From positions 1 through 53,904 of the forward strand of contig JAXJVS010000108.1 of NCBI GenBank assembly GCA_036308445.1: DNA of 53,904 nucleotides, written 5' to 3'. Numbering within the stretch: the stretch's first letter is position 1; every line of letters begins with the position of its first letter. The stretch comes from MGBC113645 sp036308445. Its GTDB lineage: Bacteria > Bacillota_I > Bacilli_A > Erysipelotrichales > Coprobacillaceae. Below are positions 35,154-44,306 of this stretch, in pieces. The notes under the pieces are model-generated. The model saw nothing but the letters and a program-made list of their open reading frames with translations, was not told the origin of the DNA and made no database searches. The translations under genes were made by a program, and so were the position numbers.

Positions 35154-35174
35154 AAAGAAGGATTTCTCCTTCTT
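35152..35174 (-). terminator. Terminator of corA
   Basis: An 8-bp stem AAGAAGGA/TCCTTCTT (35155-35162 with 35167-35174), with the T run on the minus-strand side. It covers the corA stop codon. Confidence 0.75.
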
Positions 35175-36117
35175 AGAACATATCTTTCTTTTTAAATATA
35201 AATGCTGCAACTGCACAAATAACAAATGCTACAATGATAGGGAAGTATGCAACAGGAAATGGTAATCCTGTAACGTTCATACCATAATAGCTAAATACCA
35301 TATTTGGTATTTCCATAACAATAGTAAGTACAGTTAAAGCTTTCATAACATCATTTAAGTTATTTGAAATGATTGAAGCATATGCATCCATAGTACTAGA
35401 TAATGTATTAGAATAAATATTACACATCTCAGTGGCCTGTCTAACTTCGATTAAGACGTCTTCTAGTAAGTCTTCATCTTCTTCATATAACTTAATTAAT
35501 TTTCCTCTCATGATTTTATTTAGAGTAATTTCATCATTTTTTAATGATGAAGAAAAGTATACTAATGATTTTTCAAATCCTAACATTTGGATAATTTCTT
35601 TATTTTTCATTAATTTATTTAATTTCTTTTCAGTAAATGATGATAATCTATCAATCTGACGTAGGTAAATAAGGAATCTTTGAGATATTCTTAATAATAA
35701 AAGTAATAAGAATCTTGTTTTTAAAGTTGTATTTACTCCTTTTACAGTACCATTACTCATATCTTGAATATTATAGTTATCATATAAACAAATAGTAATA
35801 ATATGATCATGAGTTAAAACAACACCTAGTGGTAAAGTTGTATATTTTAAAGTTGTATTTGTATAATTTTCACTATCATCCTCAGCACTAGGATAATCAA
35901 AGATTACTAGTGTTTGGTCAAAATCATCATCATAATCAATATGTGCACTTTCATCAGTATCTAATGATGAATTAATGAATTCAGGCATAATTCCTAATTG
36001 TTCAATTAGGAATGCTTTTTCTTCTTCGGTGGGGGCAACTGCACTTATCCAGCAACCTGGTTCTACCTGATTTATTTTAGTTGTTACATTATTTATTGTT
36101 TTATAAAATTCTAACAT
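35173..36117 (-). CDS. corA: CorA-family magnesium/divalent-metal transporter
   Basis: Pentameric Mg2+ channel-type transporter, 314 aa from the ATG at 36117. A large N-terminal cytoplasmic domain is followed by the long stalk helix and two C-terminal membrane helices; the family signature YGMNVTG closes the first helix. The final KKKDMF is the expected basic tail. GGTGAGGGT precedes the chosen ATG; the frame is open 16 codons further up without a ribosome binding site. Single-gene unit. Confidence 0.92.
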   Translation of the reverse strand: MLEFYKTINNVTTKINQVEPGCWISAVAPTEEEKAFLIEQLGIMPEFINSSLDTDESAHIDYDDDFDQTLVIFDYPSAEDDSENYTNTTLKYTTLPLGVVLTHDHIITICLYDNYNIQDMSNGTVKGVNTTLKTRFLLLLLLRISQRFLIYLRQIDRLSSFTEKKLNKLMKNKEIIQMLGFEKSLVYFSSSLKNDEITLNKIMRGKLIKLYEEDEDLLEDVLIEVRQATEMCNIYSNTLSSTMDAYASIISNNLNDVMKALTVLTIVMEIPNMVFSYYGMNVTGLPFPVAYFPIIVAFVICAVAAFIFKKKDMF

Positions 36118-36238
36118 AGTTTTACCCTCACCTTTCCACCTCGCATTATAACATATTGATTTCAATTTGAATACTAAGTTTTTAAAATTAATATTTCATA
36201 AAGAAGTTTTATCATATTCTTGTAAAATAATAACTGTT

Positions 36239-36311
36239 TTTACAAAAAATTAACTCACTTTATACAAAAAGTTGATTTTTGTATAAATAAAAAAGAGATA
36301 AACTATGGGTG
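36239..36311 (+). promoter_or_regulatory. Pho-box promoter of pstS
   Basis: Half-sites TTTACA (36239), TTAACT (36250), TATACA (36261) and TTGATT (36272) stand exactly 11 bases apart, the spacing of PhoP-type direct repeats (TTAACA consensus in Bacillus). ATAAACTATGGGTG follows at 36298-36311, presumably -10 region and transcript start. The same element stands at the same distance before pstC. Confidence 0.75.
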
Positions 36312-36343
36312 TCTTAAGAGACAGGAAAGAGGAAATATAAAAT

Positions 36344-37183
36344 ATGAAAAAATTAGGTGCTTTATTATTAGCTTGCGTATTAAGTTTAAGCTTAGTTGGA
36401 TGTGGAGGAACTACTGATAATACTAACACTGATACAAATACAGACATTAGTGGAAAAGTAAGTATGGATGGTTCTACATCTATGGAAAAATTTGTAAATG
36501 GTATCAAAGAAGCTATGGCTGAAAAATATCCAAACTTAACAATTGAACCACAATTCACAGGTTCAGGAACTGGTATTCAATCAGCAATTGCTGGTACTGC
36601 TGATATTGGAAACTCTTCAAGAGCTTTAAAAGATGAAGAAAAAGCAGAAGGTTTAGTAGAAAATATCGTTGCTATTGATGGGATTGCAGTAGTAGTAGAT
36701 AAAGCTAATACTGTGACTAACTTAACACAAGATCAATTAAAACAAATCTATACTGGTGCAATTACTAACTGGAAAGAAGTTGGTGGAGCTGATCAACAAA
36801 TCGTTGTTATCGGACGTGAAGCTAGTTCAGGAACTAGAGGAGCTTTCGAAGAAATTTTAGAAATCGAAGAAAAATGTAAATATGCTCAAGAATTAAATGA
36901 AACTGGTGCAGTTATGGCAGCTGTTGCAGCTACTCCAGGTGCAATTGGATATGTATCTTTAGATAACGTAGATGATTCAGTAATTGCTGTTTCTTTAGAT
37001 GGTGTAGCACCAAGTGAAGATACAGTTAAAGATGGTTCTTATGCATTACAAAGACCATTCGTAATGGCTACTAAAGGTGAAGTTTCTGAACAATCTGAAG
37101 CAGTAAAAGCAGTATTTGATTTCATCAATAGTGAAGATGGTCAAGCGGTTATTGAAGCTGTAGGATTAGTATCTCCAAACTAA
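36344..37183 (+). CDS. pstS: Phosphate ABC transporter substrate-binding lipoprotein
   Basis: Captures phosphate outside the membrane for PstCAB. 279 aa; signal peptide with lipobox (LVGC, Cys about residue 21). The phosphate-binding segments MDGSTSMEKFV, SGTGIQSAI and REASSGTRGAFEE are all present. GAAAGAGGAAA precedes the ATG. It has its own Pho-type promoter and terminator and is separated by 673 bp from the rest of the operon. Confidence 0.95.
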   Translation: MKKLGALLLACVLSLSLVGCGGTTDNTNTDTNTDISGKVSMDGSTSMEKFVNGIKEAMAEKYPNLTIEPQFTGSGTGIQSAIAGTADIGNSSRALKDEEKAEGLVENIVAIDGIAVVVDKANTVTNLTQDQLKQIYTGAITNWKEVGGADQQIVVIGREASSGTRGAFEEILEIEEKCKYAQELNETGAVMAAVAATPGAIGYVSLDNVDDSVIAVSLDGVAPSEDTVKDGSYALQRPFVMATKGEVSEQSEAVKAVFDFINSEDGQAVIEAVGLVSPN

Positions 37184-37203
37184 TAAACTTAATATAAAAT
37201 AAA

Positions 37204-37228
37204 GGGAACTCATATGAGTTCTTTTTTT
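37204..37228 (+). terminator. Intrinsic terminator after pstS
   Basis: Stem GAACTC/GAGTTC (37206-37211 with 37216-37221), loop CATA-type, then T7. Separates pstS from pstC. Confidence 0.75.
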
Positions 37229-37272
37229 CTTATAAATATAAACTAGGATGATTATATTTATAAGAAATTGAA

Positions 37273-37437
37273 ATGGTAGCTTTGATGGATAACAGTTACT
37301 TTGGTTAGATCCTATTAATGCTTTTCTTCAAAGATTCTATAAATAATTATGATAGAAAGACTATGAGTAAATTGAATCAAAGTGCAGAAAACAATAATAA
37401 GATATTCTATAAATCATGGCAATTACATATGTCATAG
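37273..37437 (+). pseudogene. Possible decayed ORF between pstS and pstC
   Basis: An ATG at 37273 opens a 55-codon frame containing one internal TAG after 11 codons. The part after the stop has coding-like composition (DSINNYDRKTMSKLNQ, FYKSWQLHM). No family recognised and no clear ribosome binding site. Weak call. Confidence 0.25.
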
Positions 37438-37465
37438 AAGATAAAATGATTAAATTATTTCTATC

Positions 37466-37655
37466 TTAGAAAAGTGTAACTTTTAAGAAGTGTGGTTCAT
37501 GTATTACTATGAAAAATGTAGAGAGTAAACTTTTTATTAAAGAAACTATAAATGCTATAGCTATCTTAATATTTAGGAGAAATATTTGTTTAAGAAAATA
37601 TCCTATAATAAATGCACCAATAATGATGATACAACTAAGAATATTATTTTTTCAT
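37466..37655 (-). pseudogene. Possible minus-strand small membrane protein with a poly-A frameshift
   Basis: On the minus strand an ATG (complement of 37653-37655) is followed by a six-A run and then TAA. One base shifted, the frame is open for about 50 residues with two hydrophobic stretches (SCIIIIGAFIIGYFL, IAIAFIVSLIKSLLSTFFIVI). A homopolymer indel could have broken it. The rest of this 673-bp gap holds only terminator and promoter sequence. Confidence 0.3.
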
Positions 37656-37751
37656 ATTAATTATCTTCCTATGTAATTATTATAAATAATCAATATGATA
37701 CACGTGACAGTATTTAAAAACTGTTAAGAATTTGTATATGATTTATATAAA

Positions 37752-37824
37752 TTTACATAATCTTAATAAACTTTAAACAAAAACAAGATATTTCATGTAT
37801 ATGAAAAGATATAAACTATGGGTG
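37752..37824 (+). promoter_or_regulatory. Pho-box promoter of pstCAB-phoU-phoPR
   Basis: TTTACA (37752), TTAATA (37763) and TAAACA (37774) stand 11 bases apart. ATAAACTATGGGTG follows at 37811-37824, 59 bases after the first half-site start, identical in sequence and distance to the pstS promoter. Confidence 0.75.
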
Positions 37825-37856
37825 AATTTTAAGATTTTATTAAAAGGAGAAAGTCA

Positions 37857-38792
37857 ATGGAAAAAGGAATTGTATCTATTTTCGCAAATAGAAAGACAAA
37901 ATCTATGGTAGAAAAAGTTGCTGCAATGATATTTACATGTTGTGCGGTTGTATCAATTGTAGCAGTTCTTTCTATTACAGCTTATATGATTATATCTGGA
38001 ACTCCTGCAATCTTTAAAGTAGGATTAACAGAAATTTTATTTAGTAATGTATGGGCACCTACTGCAAGTCATCCACAGTTTGGTATTCTTAACATTATTT
38101 TAACATCAATTGTAGGGGTATCTTGTGCAATTTTAATTGGAGTTCCTATTGGAATTTTAACTGCTGTTAACTTAGCAGAAATAGCAAGTGAAAGAGTGAG
38201 AAATGTAGTTAAGAGTGCAGTTGAGTTATTAGCTGGTATTCCTTCGGTAATCTATGGGTTATTAGGAATATTAATTGTTAATCCATTAATGTATAAATTA
38301 GAATTATTTCTTTTTAAAGATAGTACCACTCATCAATTTACTGGTGGTTCAAATTTATTATCTGCAATTATCGTATTAGCAATTATGATTTTACCAACAT
38401 TAATTAATATTACTGAAACATCTTTAAAAAGTGTTCCTGATGATTATCGTAAAAGCTCTTTAGCTTTAGGTGCTAGTCAGATGCAGACAATTTTTAAAGT
38501 TGTATTACCTGCTGCTAAAAATGGTATTATGTCAGCTATTGTATTAGGAGTAGGACGTGCAATTGGAGAAGCTATGGCTATCTTGCTTGTAGCAGGTAAC
38601 TCAGTTAATACACCATTACCTTTTAATTCAGTACGTTTCTTAACAACAGGTATTGTTTCAGAAATGGGATATGCGGCTGGAACACATCGTCAAGTATTAT
38701 TTACAATTGGATTGGTATTATTTATCTTTATATTAATTATTAACTTAGTCTTAACATTTATTTTAAAGCGTGGTGATGAAGATGGGAAATAG
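37857..38792 (+). CDS. pstC: Phosphate ABC transporter permease PstC
   Basis: Membrane subunit of the high-affinity phosphate importer. 311 aa, six hydrophobic segments. The inner-membrane permease (EAA) loop is visible in DDYRKSSLALGASQMQTIFKVVLPAA, and the AGIPSVIYGLLG segment is typical. AAAGGAGAAAG precedes the ATG. It overlaps the pstA start region by 11 bases. Confidence 0.95.
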   Translation: MEKGIVSIFANRKTKSMVEKVAAMIFTCCAVVSIVAVLSITAYMIISGTPAIFKVGLTEILFSNVWAPTASHPQFGILNIILTSIVGVSCAILIGVPIGILTAVNLAEIASERVRNVVKSAVELLAGIPSVIYGLLGILIVNPLMYKLELFLFKDSTTHQFTGGSNLLSAIIVLAIMILPTLINITETSLKSVPDDYRKSSLALGASQMQTIFKVVLPAAKNGIMSAIVLGVGRAIGEAMAILLVAGNSVNTPLPFNSVRFLTTGIVSEMGYAAGTHRQVLFTIGLVLFIFILIINLVLTFILKRGDEDGK

Positions 38793-39645
38793 TATTTATA
38801 ATAAGAAAAATAGATTTAGTGATAAGATTTTAAATGGTTGTATTCAATTATCTACAGCTTTATCTGTTCTATTATTAGTAGTTATTATTGGATATATCTG
38901 TTATAGAGGTATTCCTGCATTTAAGTTTGATTATTTAGTAAATACTACAAGTATTTTAAAGAATACTGTAGGTATTTTACCTAATATTATTAATACAATT
39001 TATATGATTATATTAACATTATTGATAGCAGGTCCAATAGGTATTGGTGGAGCAATTTATTTAAATGAGTATGCAACTAATAAAAGATTTGTAGAAATTA
39101 TTTCATTTACTACAGAAGTATTAGCGGGTATTCCATCAATTATTTATGGTTTATTTGGGATGTTATTCTTTGGTAATGTTCTACAATTACATTATTCTAT
39201 TCTAACAGGTGCTTTGACCTTATCAATTATGGTTTTACCAATTATTTCAAGAAATACTCAAGTTGCTTTGCAGGCAGTACCAAAAAGTTATCGTGAAGCT
39301 GCATTAGGAATAGGTGCTACAAAATGGTATATGATTAGAACAGTATTATTACCGAGTGCTATTCCTGGTATTTTAACTGGAGTTATTTTAGCTATGGGTA
39401 GAATTGTTGCTGAATCTGCAGCATTATTATTTACTGCTGGAAGTGTTAGTAATTTACCAGTAAACTGGATAACTCATATATTTTCAAGTGGTGGTACTCT
39501 TACTATTCAGTTATATCTTGAAATGGCAAAAGCAAATTATGAAGTTGCATTTGTGATTGCTTTAGTATTAGTTGTTATTGTATTAGCATTGAACTTCACT
39601 GCAAAGTGGATTTCGAAAAAATTTGATGTAAATAAGGTAGGATAA
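38782..39645 (+). CDS. pstA: Phosphate ABC transporter permease PstA
   Basis: Second permease subunit, 287 aa. The EAA-type loop KSYREAALGIGATKWYMIRTVLLPSA and the AGIPSIIYGLFGM segment match PstA. GTG (38770) and ATG (38776) are also in frame; the ATG at 38782 is preferred because GGTG lies six bases upstream. Overlaps the end of pstC, so the two are coupled. Confidence 0.95.
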   Translation: MGNSIYNKKNRFSDKILNGCIQLSTALSVLLLVVIIGYICYRGIPAFKFDYLVNTTSILKNTVGILPNIINTIYMIILTLLIAGPIGIGGAIYLNEYATNKRFVEIISFTTEVLAGIPSIIYGLFGMLFFGNVLQLHYSILTGALTLSIMVLPIISRNTQVALQAVPKSYREAALGIGATKWYMIRTVLLPSAIPGILTGVILAMGRIVAESAALLFTAGSVSNLPVNWITHIFSSGGTLTIQLYLEMAKANYEVAFVIALVLVVIVLALNFTAKWISKKFDVNKVG

Positions 39646-39650
39646 AAAGA

Positions 39651-40409
39651 ATGAGTAAAACAAAAATTCAAGCAAGAAACTTAGATTTATATTATGGTGA
39701 AAAACATGCTTTAAAGAATGTTAATCTTGATATTAAAGAAAATAAAATTACAGCTTTTATTGGTCCTTCAGGGTGTGGTAAATCTACATTTTTAAAGACA
39801 TTAAATCGTATGAATGATTATGTTAAAAATGTAAAGATTACAGGAGATGTAACTTTAGATGGTGAAGATATTTATGATCCACGTGTTGATACTACAGTAC
39901 TTAGAAAGAAAGTAGGAATGGTATTTCAACAACCTAATCCATTCCCAATGAGTATTTATGATAATGTTGCTTATGGCCCAAGAATTCATGGTATTAAAAA
40001 TAAAAAAGTATTAGATGAAATTGTGAAAAGAAGTTTGAAACAAGCAGCTTTATATGATGAAGTTGCAGATAGATTACATACTTCTGCATTAGGATTATCT
40101 GGAGGACAACAACAAAGATTATGTATAGCTAGATGTTTGGCAGTAGAACCAGAAGTTATTTTATTTGATGAACCTACAAGTGCATTGGATCCAATTTCTA
40201 CATTAAAAATAGAAGAATTGTTATTAGAATTAAAAGATAAATATACAATTGCTATTGTTACTCATAATATGCAACAAGCTACTCGTATAGCTGATTATAC
40301 TGCGTTTTTCTTAGTAGGAGAAATGGTTGAATATGGTAAGACACAGGATATCTTCTCAATGCCAACTGATAAGCGAACTGAAGATTATATTACTGGACGT
40401 TTTGGATAA
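39651..40409 (+). CDS. pstB: Phosphate ABC transporter ATP-binding protein PstB
   Basis: ATPase of the phosphate importer, 252 aa. Walker A GPSGCGKST, Q-loop VFQQPNPFPMS (the PstB-specific form), signature LSGGQQQR and Walker B VILFDEPTSALDP are all present. Starts five bases after pstA. Confidence 0.97.
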   Translation: MSKTKIQARNLDLYYGEKHALKNVNLDIKENKITAFIGPSGCGKSTFLKTLNRMNDYVKNVKITGDVTLDGEDIYDPRVDTTVLRKKVGMVFQQPNPFPMSIYDNVAYGPRIHGIKNKKVLDEIVKRSLKQAALYDEVADRLHTSALGLSGGQQQRLCIARCLAVEPEVILFDEPTSALDPISTLKIEELLLELKDKYTIAIVTHNMQQATRIADYTAFFLVGEMVEYGKTQDIFSMPTDKRTEDYITGRFG

Positions 40410-40442
40410 TTATAAAAATATGTTATAATAGGAGAGAAAAAA

Positions 40443-41099
40443 ATGAGAAGAGAATTTGATAATGAATTAAATAAATTAACAGTAGATCTTACAAAGATGG
40501 CTCATCTTGTAGAAACAGCTATTGAAAATATGATAGATGCTTTTAAAAATGAAGATAAAGTTCTTGCAAAAGAGATTATTACTAATGATAGATTAGTTAA
40601 TGATATGGAAAGAACTATTGAATCTAGATCTTTTAATCTTATTTTAAGACAACAGCCAATTGCTTCTGATTTAAGAAAAGTCACTTCTGCTTTAAAAATT
40701 GTTACTGACTTAGAGAGAATTGGGGATCAGGCTGCTGATATTGCTGATATTATTATTAATATTAATGGTGTTCATCCTTATCGTACTGTAGAACATATTC
40801 CATTAATGGCTAAGAAAACTAAGATTATGGTTAGAGAAGCAGTTAATGCTTTTATTAATCAGGATTTACAGTTGGCTTCTATGGTAAAAGTGATGGATGA
40901 TGAAATTGATGAGTTATTTAAAGAGGTTAAAGGTGAAGTTGTTGAAATTTTATCTGAAGGAACTGAAACTGCTGACTCTTGTTTAGATTATTTGATGATT
41001 GCAAAATATTTAGAAAGAGTAGGAGATCATGCAGTTAATATATGTGAATGGATTGAATTTAATCAGACAGGAAAAGTTAATGAACATAAGTTAATCTAG
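40443..41099 (+). CDS. phoU: Phosphate signalling regulator PhoU
   Basis: Links Pst transport to PhoR/PhoP and restrains the regulon when phosphate is plentiful. 218 aa, all-helical with two PhoU repeats; the metal-binding motifs appear as LERIGDQAADIAD and, in the second repeat, LERVGDHAVNICEW. Thirty-three bases after pstB with AGGAGAG before the ATG. Confidence 0.95.
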   Translation: MRREFDNELNKLTVDLTKMAHLVETAIENMIDAFKNEDKVLAKEIITNDRLVNDMERTIESRSFNLILRQQPIASDLRKVTSALKIVTDLERIGDQAADIADIIININGVHPYRTVEHIPLMAKKTKIMVREAVNAFINQDLQLASMVKVMDDEIDELFKEVKGEVVEILSEGTETADSCLDYLMIAKYLERVGDHAVNICEWIEFNQTGKVNEHKLI

Positions 41100-41108
41100 G
41101 AGGTTAAT

Positions 41109-41798
41109 ATGAGTGAACGTATATTTGTAGTAGAAGATGATTTGAATATTCAGGAGATTATTAAACTATCATTAGAAACTAATGGTTATAAGGTTTATTT
41201 GTTTGATAATGCGATTGATGCAATTATTAAGATTCATGAAGATGCACCTGATTTAGCTATTTTTGATGTTATGCTTCCACAGATGGATGGTATTACTGCA
41301 ATTAAGAAGATTAGAGAGACAAATAAAACATTACCTATTCTTATTTTAAGTGCTAAGGATAGAGAAATTGATAAGGTATATGGCTTAGACAGTGGCTGTG
41401 ATGATTATATGACAAAACCTTTTGGGGTTTTAGAGTTATGTGCTAGAGTACGTTCACTTTTAAGAAGAAGTCGTCCTAAATCTAAAGTTATTGAAACACT
41501 TACTTTAAAAGTAGATAAATCTAAACATACATTAAAACAAAATGGTAATAAAATAGAATTAACTCATAAAGAATATCAATTATTATTATATTTAATTGAA
41601 AATAAAGATAGAGTTGTAGAAAGAGAAGAATTATTGAATTCTATTTGGGGATATGATTTTGTTGGTGAATCTAGAGCTTTAGATGTTCATATTAGATCTT
41701 TAAGAAGTAAATTAAATGATGATGGAACTAAATATATTCAAACAATTAGATCTGTTGGATATCGCTTTATCGAAATGAAAGAGGATTATGATGACTAA
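41109..41798 (+). CDS. phoP: Phosphate response regulator (PhoP/PhoB, OmpR family)
   Basis: DNA-binding response regulator, 229 aa. The receiver domain has the acidic pocket EDD near the N-terminus, the phosphoacceptor Asp in AIFDVMLPQMDG and the Lys in MTKPFG. The OmpR-type winged helix (HKEYQLLLYLIEN, VHIRSLRSKL) follows. It should bind the 11-bp repeats upstream of pstS and pstC. Nine bases after phoU (AGGAGG). Confidence 0.93.
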   Translation: MSERIFVVEDDLNIQEIIKLSLETNGYKVYLFDNAIDAIIKIHEDAPDLAIFDVMLPQMDGITAIKKIRETNKTLPILILSAKDREIDKVYGLDSGCDDYMTKPFGVLELCARVRSLLRRSRPKSKVIETLTLKVDKSKHTLKQNGNKIELTHKEYQLLLYLIENKDRVVEREELLNSIWGYDFVGESRALDVHIRSLRSKLNDDGTKYIQTIRSVGYRFIEMKEDYDD

Positions 41799-43473
41799 GG
41801 CTATATTAAGATATTTTATTACAGTTATATTAGTAGCTGTAACATTATGTGCTTCTTTATCAACAATTTTGATATATAGAGATAATCTAGAGACAATTGA
41901 ACATGATATGCTTTATTCATTAAAACTTATTGATTATTCTTTAGATTATACAGAAGAATTAACAACCCAGATAGAGGAAATGAATCCTTTGGCTTATGGA
42001 GATAATACAAGAATTACTGTAATTGATGATGAAGGTAATGTTTTAAGTGATACTTATGGTGATGTATTGGAAAATCATTATGATCGTGAGGAGATTCAAG
42101 AAGCATTAAAGATTGGTGAAGGATATGCTCAAAGAAAATCTGAAACAACTAATGAGAATACTTTATATGTTGCATATTATAGTAATCATCATGTCATTAG
42201 ATTATCTATACCATATAATGCAATGACAGATTATATACAAACAATGATTCCGGTATTAAGTATAAGTATTATTGTTTCTTTTGTAATAGCATATATGTTA
42301 TCTAGAAAACTTGCATTTAATGTATCTAAACCTATTATTGAAATAGGTGAAGGTATTGATAAGATGAGTGAAGATTTTAGATTTGATTTGAAAGAATATA
42401 AATATGAAGAGTTTAATACGATTGTAGATACAATTCATAATCTTTCTCATCGATTAAGAAAATCGATGAGAGAAGTTCAATATGAAAGAATTAAAGTTAA
42501 TGAAATTCTAAGATCAATGAATGAAGGTTTTGTATTATTAGATGATCAGAATATTGTTATGAGTATTAATCATAAAGCAATAGAAATATTAGGAAATGTT
42601 CAGATGAATGAAAATATTCTTAATTATATTTATATGAAAGAATTACTAGAGGCTTTAGAAAGTAATGCAAGTGAACAATATATAGAAATAAAAGTTAATC
42701 ATAATATATATGGATGTTATATTTCAAGAACATCTTTAGGTACAACTTTATTTTTTGCAGATATTACTGATAGTAAAAGAGCAGAAAAGATGAGAAGTGA
42801 GTTCTTCTCTAATGTTTCTCATGAATTAAAAACACCTATGACTTCTATTAAAGGTTATAGTGAGTTATTAGCACAAGGTTTTGTAGCTGATGAAAAACAA
42901 AGAAATATGATGATTGAAAAGATTGGTAATGAAGTGAATAATATGTCTAGATTGATTAATGATATATTAATGTTATCAAGGCTTGAAAATATGGATGTTA
43001 AGATAGAAATGATGCCAATTAAGATGAAAGGTATCGTTTTAGAAGTATTGGAAAGTTATGAAGCTCTTGCAAAGAAGAATCATATTACTATTCATATAGA
43101 TTTTAAAGAAGTCGATTATATTGGTAATCATCAACAGATGTTTACTTTATTAAGTAATTTAATTGGTAATGCAATTAAATATAATAAAGAAAATGGTGAT
43201 GTTTGGGTTGATATCCAGCCAGAAGAAGGAGCTATACGATTAACTGTAAAAGATAATGGTATAGGTATACCAAAAGCTGATCAATCAAGAATATTTGAGA
43301 GATTTTATCGTGTGGATAAGGGTAGAAGTAGACAATTGGGTGGTACAGGATTAGGATTAGCGATTGTTAAACATATGGTGAATTCATATAAAGGTACTAT
43401 TCATTTAACTAGTGAATTAGATATAGGAACAACAATCGAGGTTGTATTACCTGAACAAAAGAGAACTGCTTAA
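41791..43473 (+). CDS. phoR: Phosphate sensor histidine kinase (PhoR)
   Basis: Membrane sensor kinase, 560 aa. An N-terminal helix, an extracytoplasmic segment of ~120 residues and a second helix (IPVLSISIIVSFVIAYML) are followed by HAMP-like and PAS-like regions, the H-box SHELKTPMTSIKGYSELL, N-box NAIKYN, and G-boxes DNGIGIP and GGTGLGLAIVK. The ATG at 41791 is six bases after AAAGAGG; an ATG three bases earlier is also possible. It overlaps phoP by eight bases. Confidence 0.93.
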   Translation: MTKAILRYFITVILVAVTLCASLSTILIYRDNLETIEHDMLYSLKLIDYSLDYTEELTTQIEEMNPLAYGDNTRITVIDDEGNVLSDTYGDVLENHYDREEIQEALKIGEGYAQRKSETTNENTLYVAYYSNHHVIRLSIPYNAMTDYIQTMIPVLSISIIVSFVIAYMLSRKLAFNVSKPIIEIGEGIDKMSEDFRFDLKEYKYEEFNTIVDTIHNLSHRLRKSMREVQYERIKVNEILRSMNEGFVLLDDQNIVMSINHKAIEILGNVQMNENILNYIYMKELLEALESNASEQYIEIKVNHNIYGCYISRTSLGTTLFFADITDSKRAEKMRSEFFSNVSHELKTPMTSIKGYSELLAQGFVADEKQRNMMIEKIGNEVNNMSRLINDILMLSRLENMDVKIEMMPIKMKGIVLEVLESYEALAKKNHITIHIDFKEVDYIGNHQQMFTLLSNLIGNAIKYNKENGDVWVDIQPEEGAIRLTVKDNGIGIPKADQSRIFERFYRVDKGRSRQLGGTGLGLAIVKHMVNSYKGTIHLTSELDIGTTIEVVLPEQKRTA

Positions 43474-43506
43474 AAACAATAACTTTTTAGGGTTATTGTT
43501 TTTAGT
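43472..43506 (+). terminator. Terminator of the pst-pho operon
   Basis: A 12-bp stem (43472-43483 with 43492-43503) running into a T run. It begins at the phoR stop codon. Confidence 0.8.
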
Positions 43507-43565
43507 TTTAACAAAATAAGGTTATATGATATACTTTTAATACGAAAAGTTTTTTGGAGGTAACT

Positions 43566-44102
43566 ATGAAAAAAGTAATGAATGTTAATGAAAATAAATA
43601 TATAGTTATTAAATTGTTAGGACATGGAAAGGGTGGTTATTCTTATTTGGTAGAAAGAGATAATCGTTATTTTGTATTAAAACAAATACATCATGAACCA
43701 TGTGATTATTATTCTTTTGGAAATAAGATTGAATCAGAGAAAAATGATTATGACAGGTTAGTAGAAACAGGAATTAGAATTCCTAAAATGATAGATATTG
43801 ATATAGTAAATGAAAGAATTTTAAAAGAATACATTGATGGTCCTACAATCTATGAATTAGTGAACGAAGACAAAATGAAAGATATTCATTTAAATCAAAT
43901 GAAAAATATGGCTCAACAAGTATATTCTTTTGGATTAAATATAGATTATTTTCCTACTAATTTTATTGTACAAGATGATCTTATTTATTATATTGATTAT
44001 GAATGTAACAATTATATGGATGAATGGAATTTTGAGAATTGGGGAATTCAATATTGGTCGAAAAGTCAACAGTTTATAGAATATATAGAAAATAAAAAAT
44101 AA
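43566..44102 (+). CDS. Small protein-kinase-like (RIO/APH-type) protein
   Basis: 178 aa from the ATG at 43566 (GGAGGT upstream). It has the skeleton of a kinase fold: a glycine-rich loop GHGKGGYS, the ATP lysine in FVLKQI, a hinge-like ILKEYIDG, a catalytic-loop-like NIDYFPTNFIV (D-x-x-x-x-N) and YIDYECN in place of DFG. It is shorter than aminoglycoside phosphotransferases and closer in size to RIO/Kdo-kinase-like proteins. Substrate unknown. Single-gene unit; the 200 bases after it hold only a terminator and no convincing gene. Confidence 0.7.
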   Translation: MKKVMNVNENKYIVIKLLGHGKGGYSYLVERDNRYFVLKQIHHEPCDYYSFGNKIESEKNDYDRLVETGIRIPKMIDIDIVNERILKEYIDGPTIYELVNEDKMKDIHLNQMKNMAQQVYSFGLNIDYFPTNFIVQDDLIYYIDYECNNYMDEWNFENWGIQYWSKSQQFIEYIENKK

Positions 44103-44238
44103 TAGAGAATTAGAGATAAAAGATTATTATTCGATTAGAAAAAGACAATAATTATAAAGAATGCACTATATCGTGCTAGAAATATAGCTTCTCTATTAAA
44201 TGATATACGTTTAATTCATGAGAATTTAGGATGTTAGA

Positions 44239-44262
44239 AAGTACCATATTGGTACTTTTTAA
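44239..44262 (+). terminator. Intrinsic terminator upstream of the FAD/Rieske gene
   Basis: A 9-bp stem AAAGTACCA/TGGTACTTT (44239-44247 with 44251-44259), 3-base loop, T run. Confidence 0.7.
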
Positions 44263-44306
44263 GTATTATTACTTAAATATTGGGAATAATGTCATTGGTG
44301 ATAAAA

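Noticed and set aside
37698..37713. CACGTG-centred sequence resembling a parS site
   Set aside because: Only about 11 of 16 positions match the parS consensus, and the outer arms (GAT..., ...CAG) fail. Probably chance in the pst gap.
44139..44238. Open frame ending in ALYRARNIASLLNDIRLIHENLGC
   Set aside because: It has coding-like composition but no start codon, and is preceded by a TAG; it could be a gene remnant but is too short to support.
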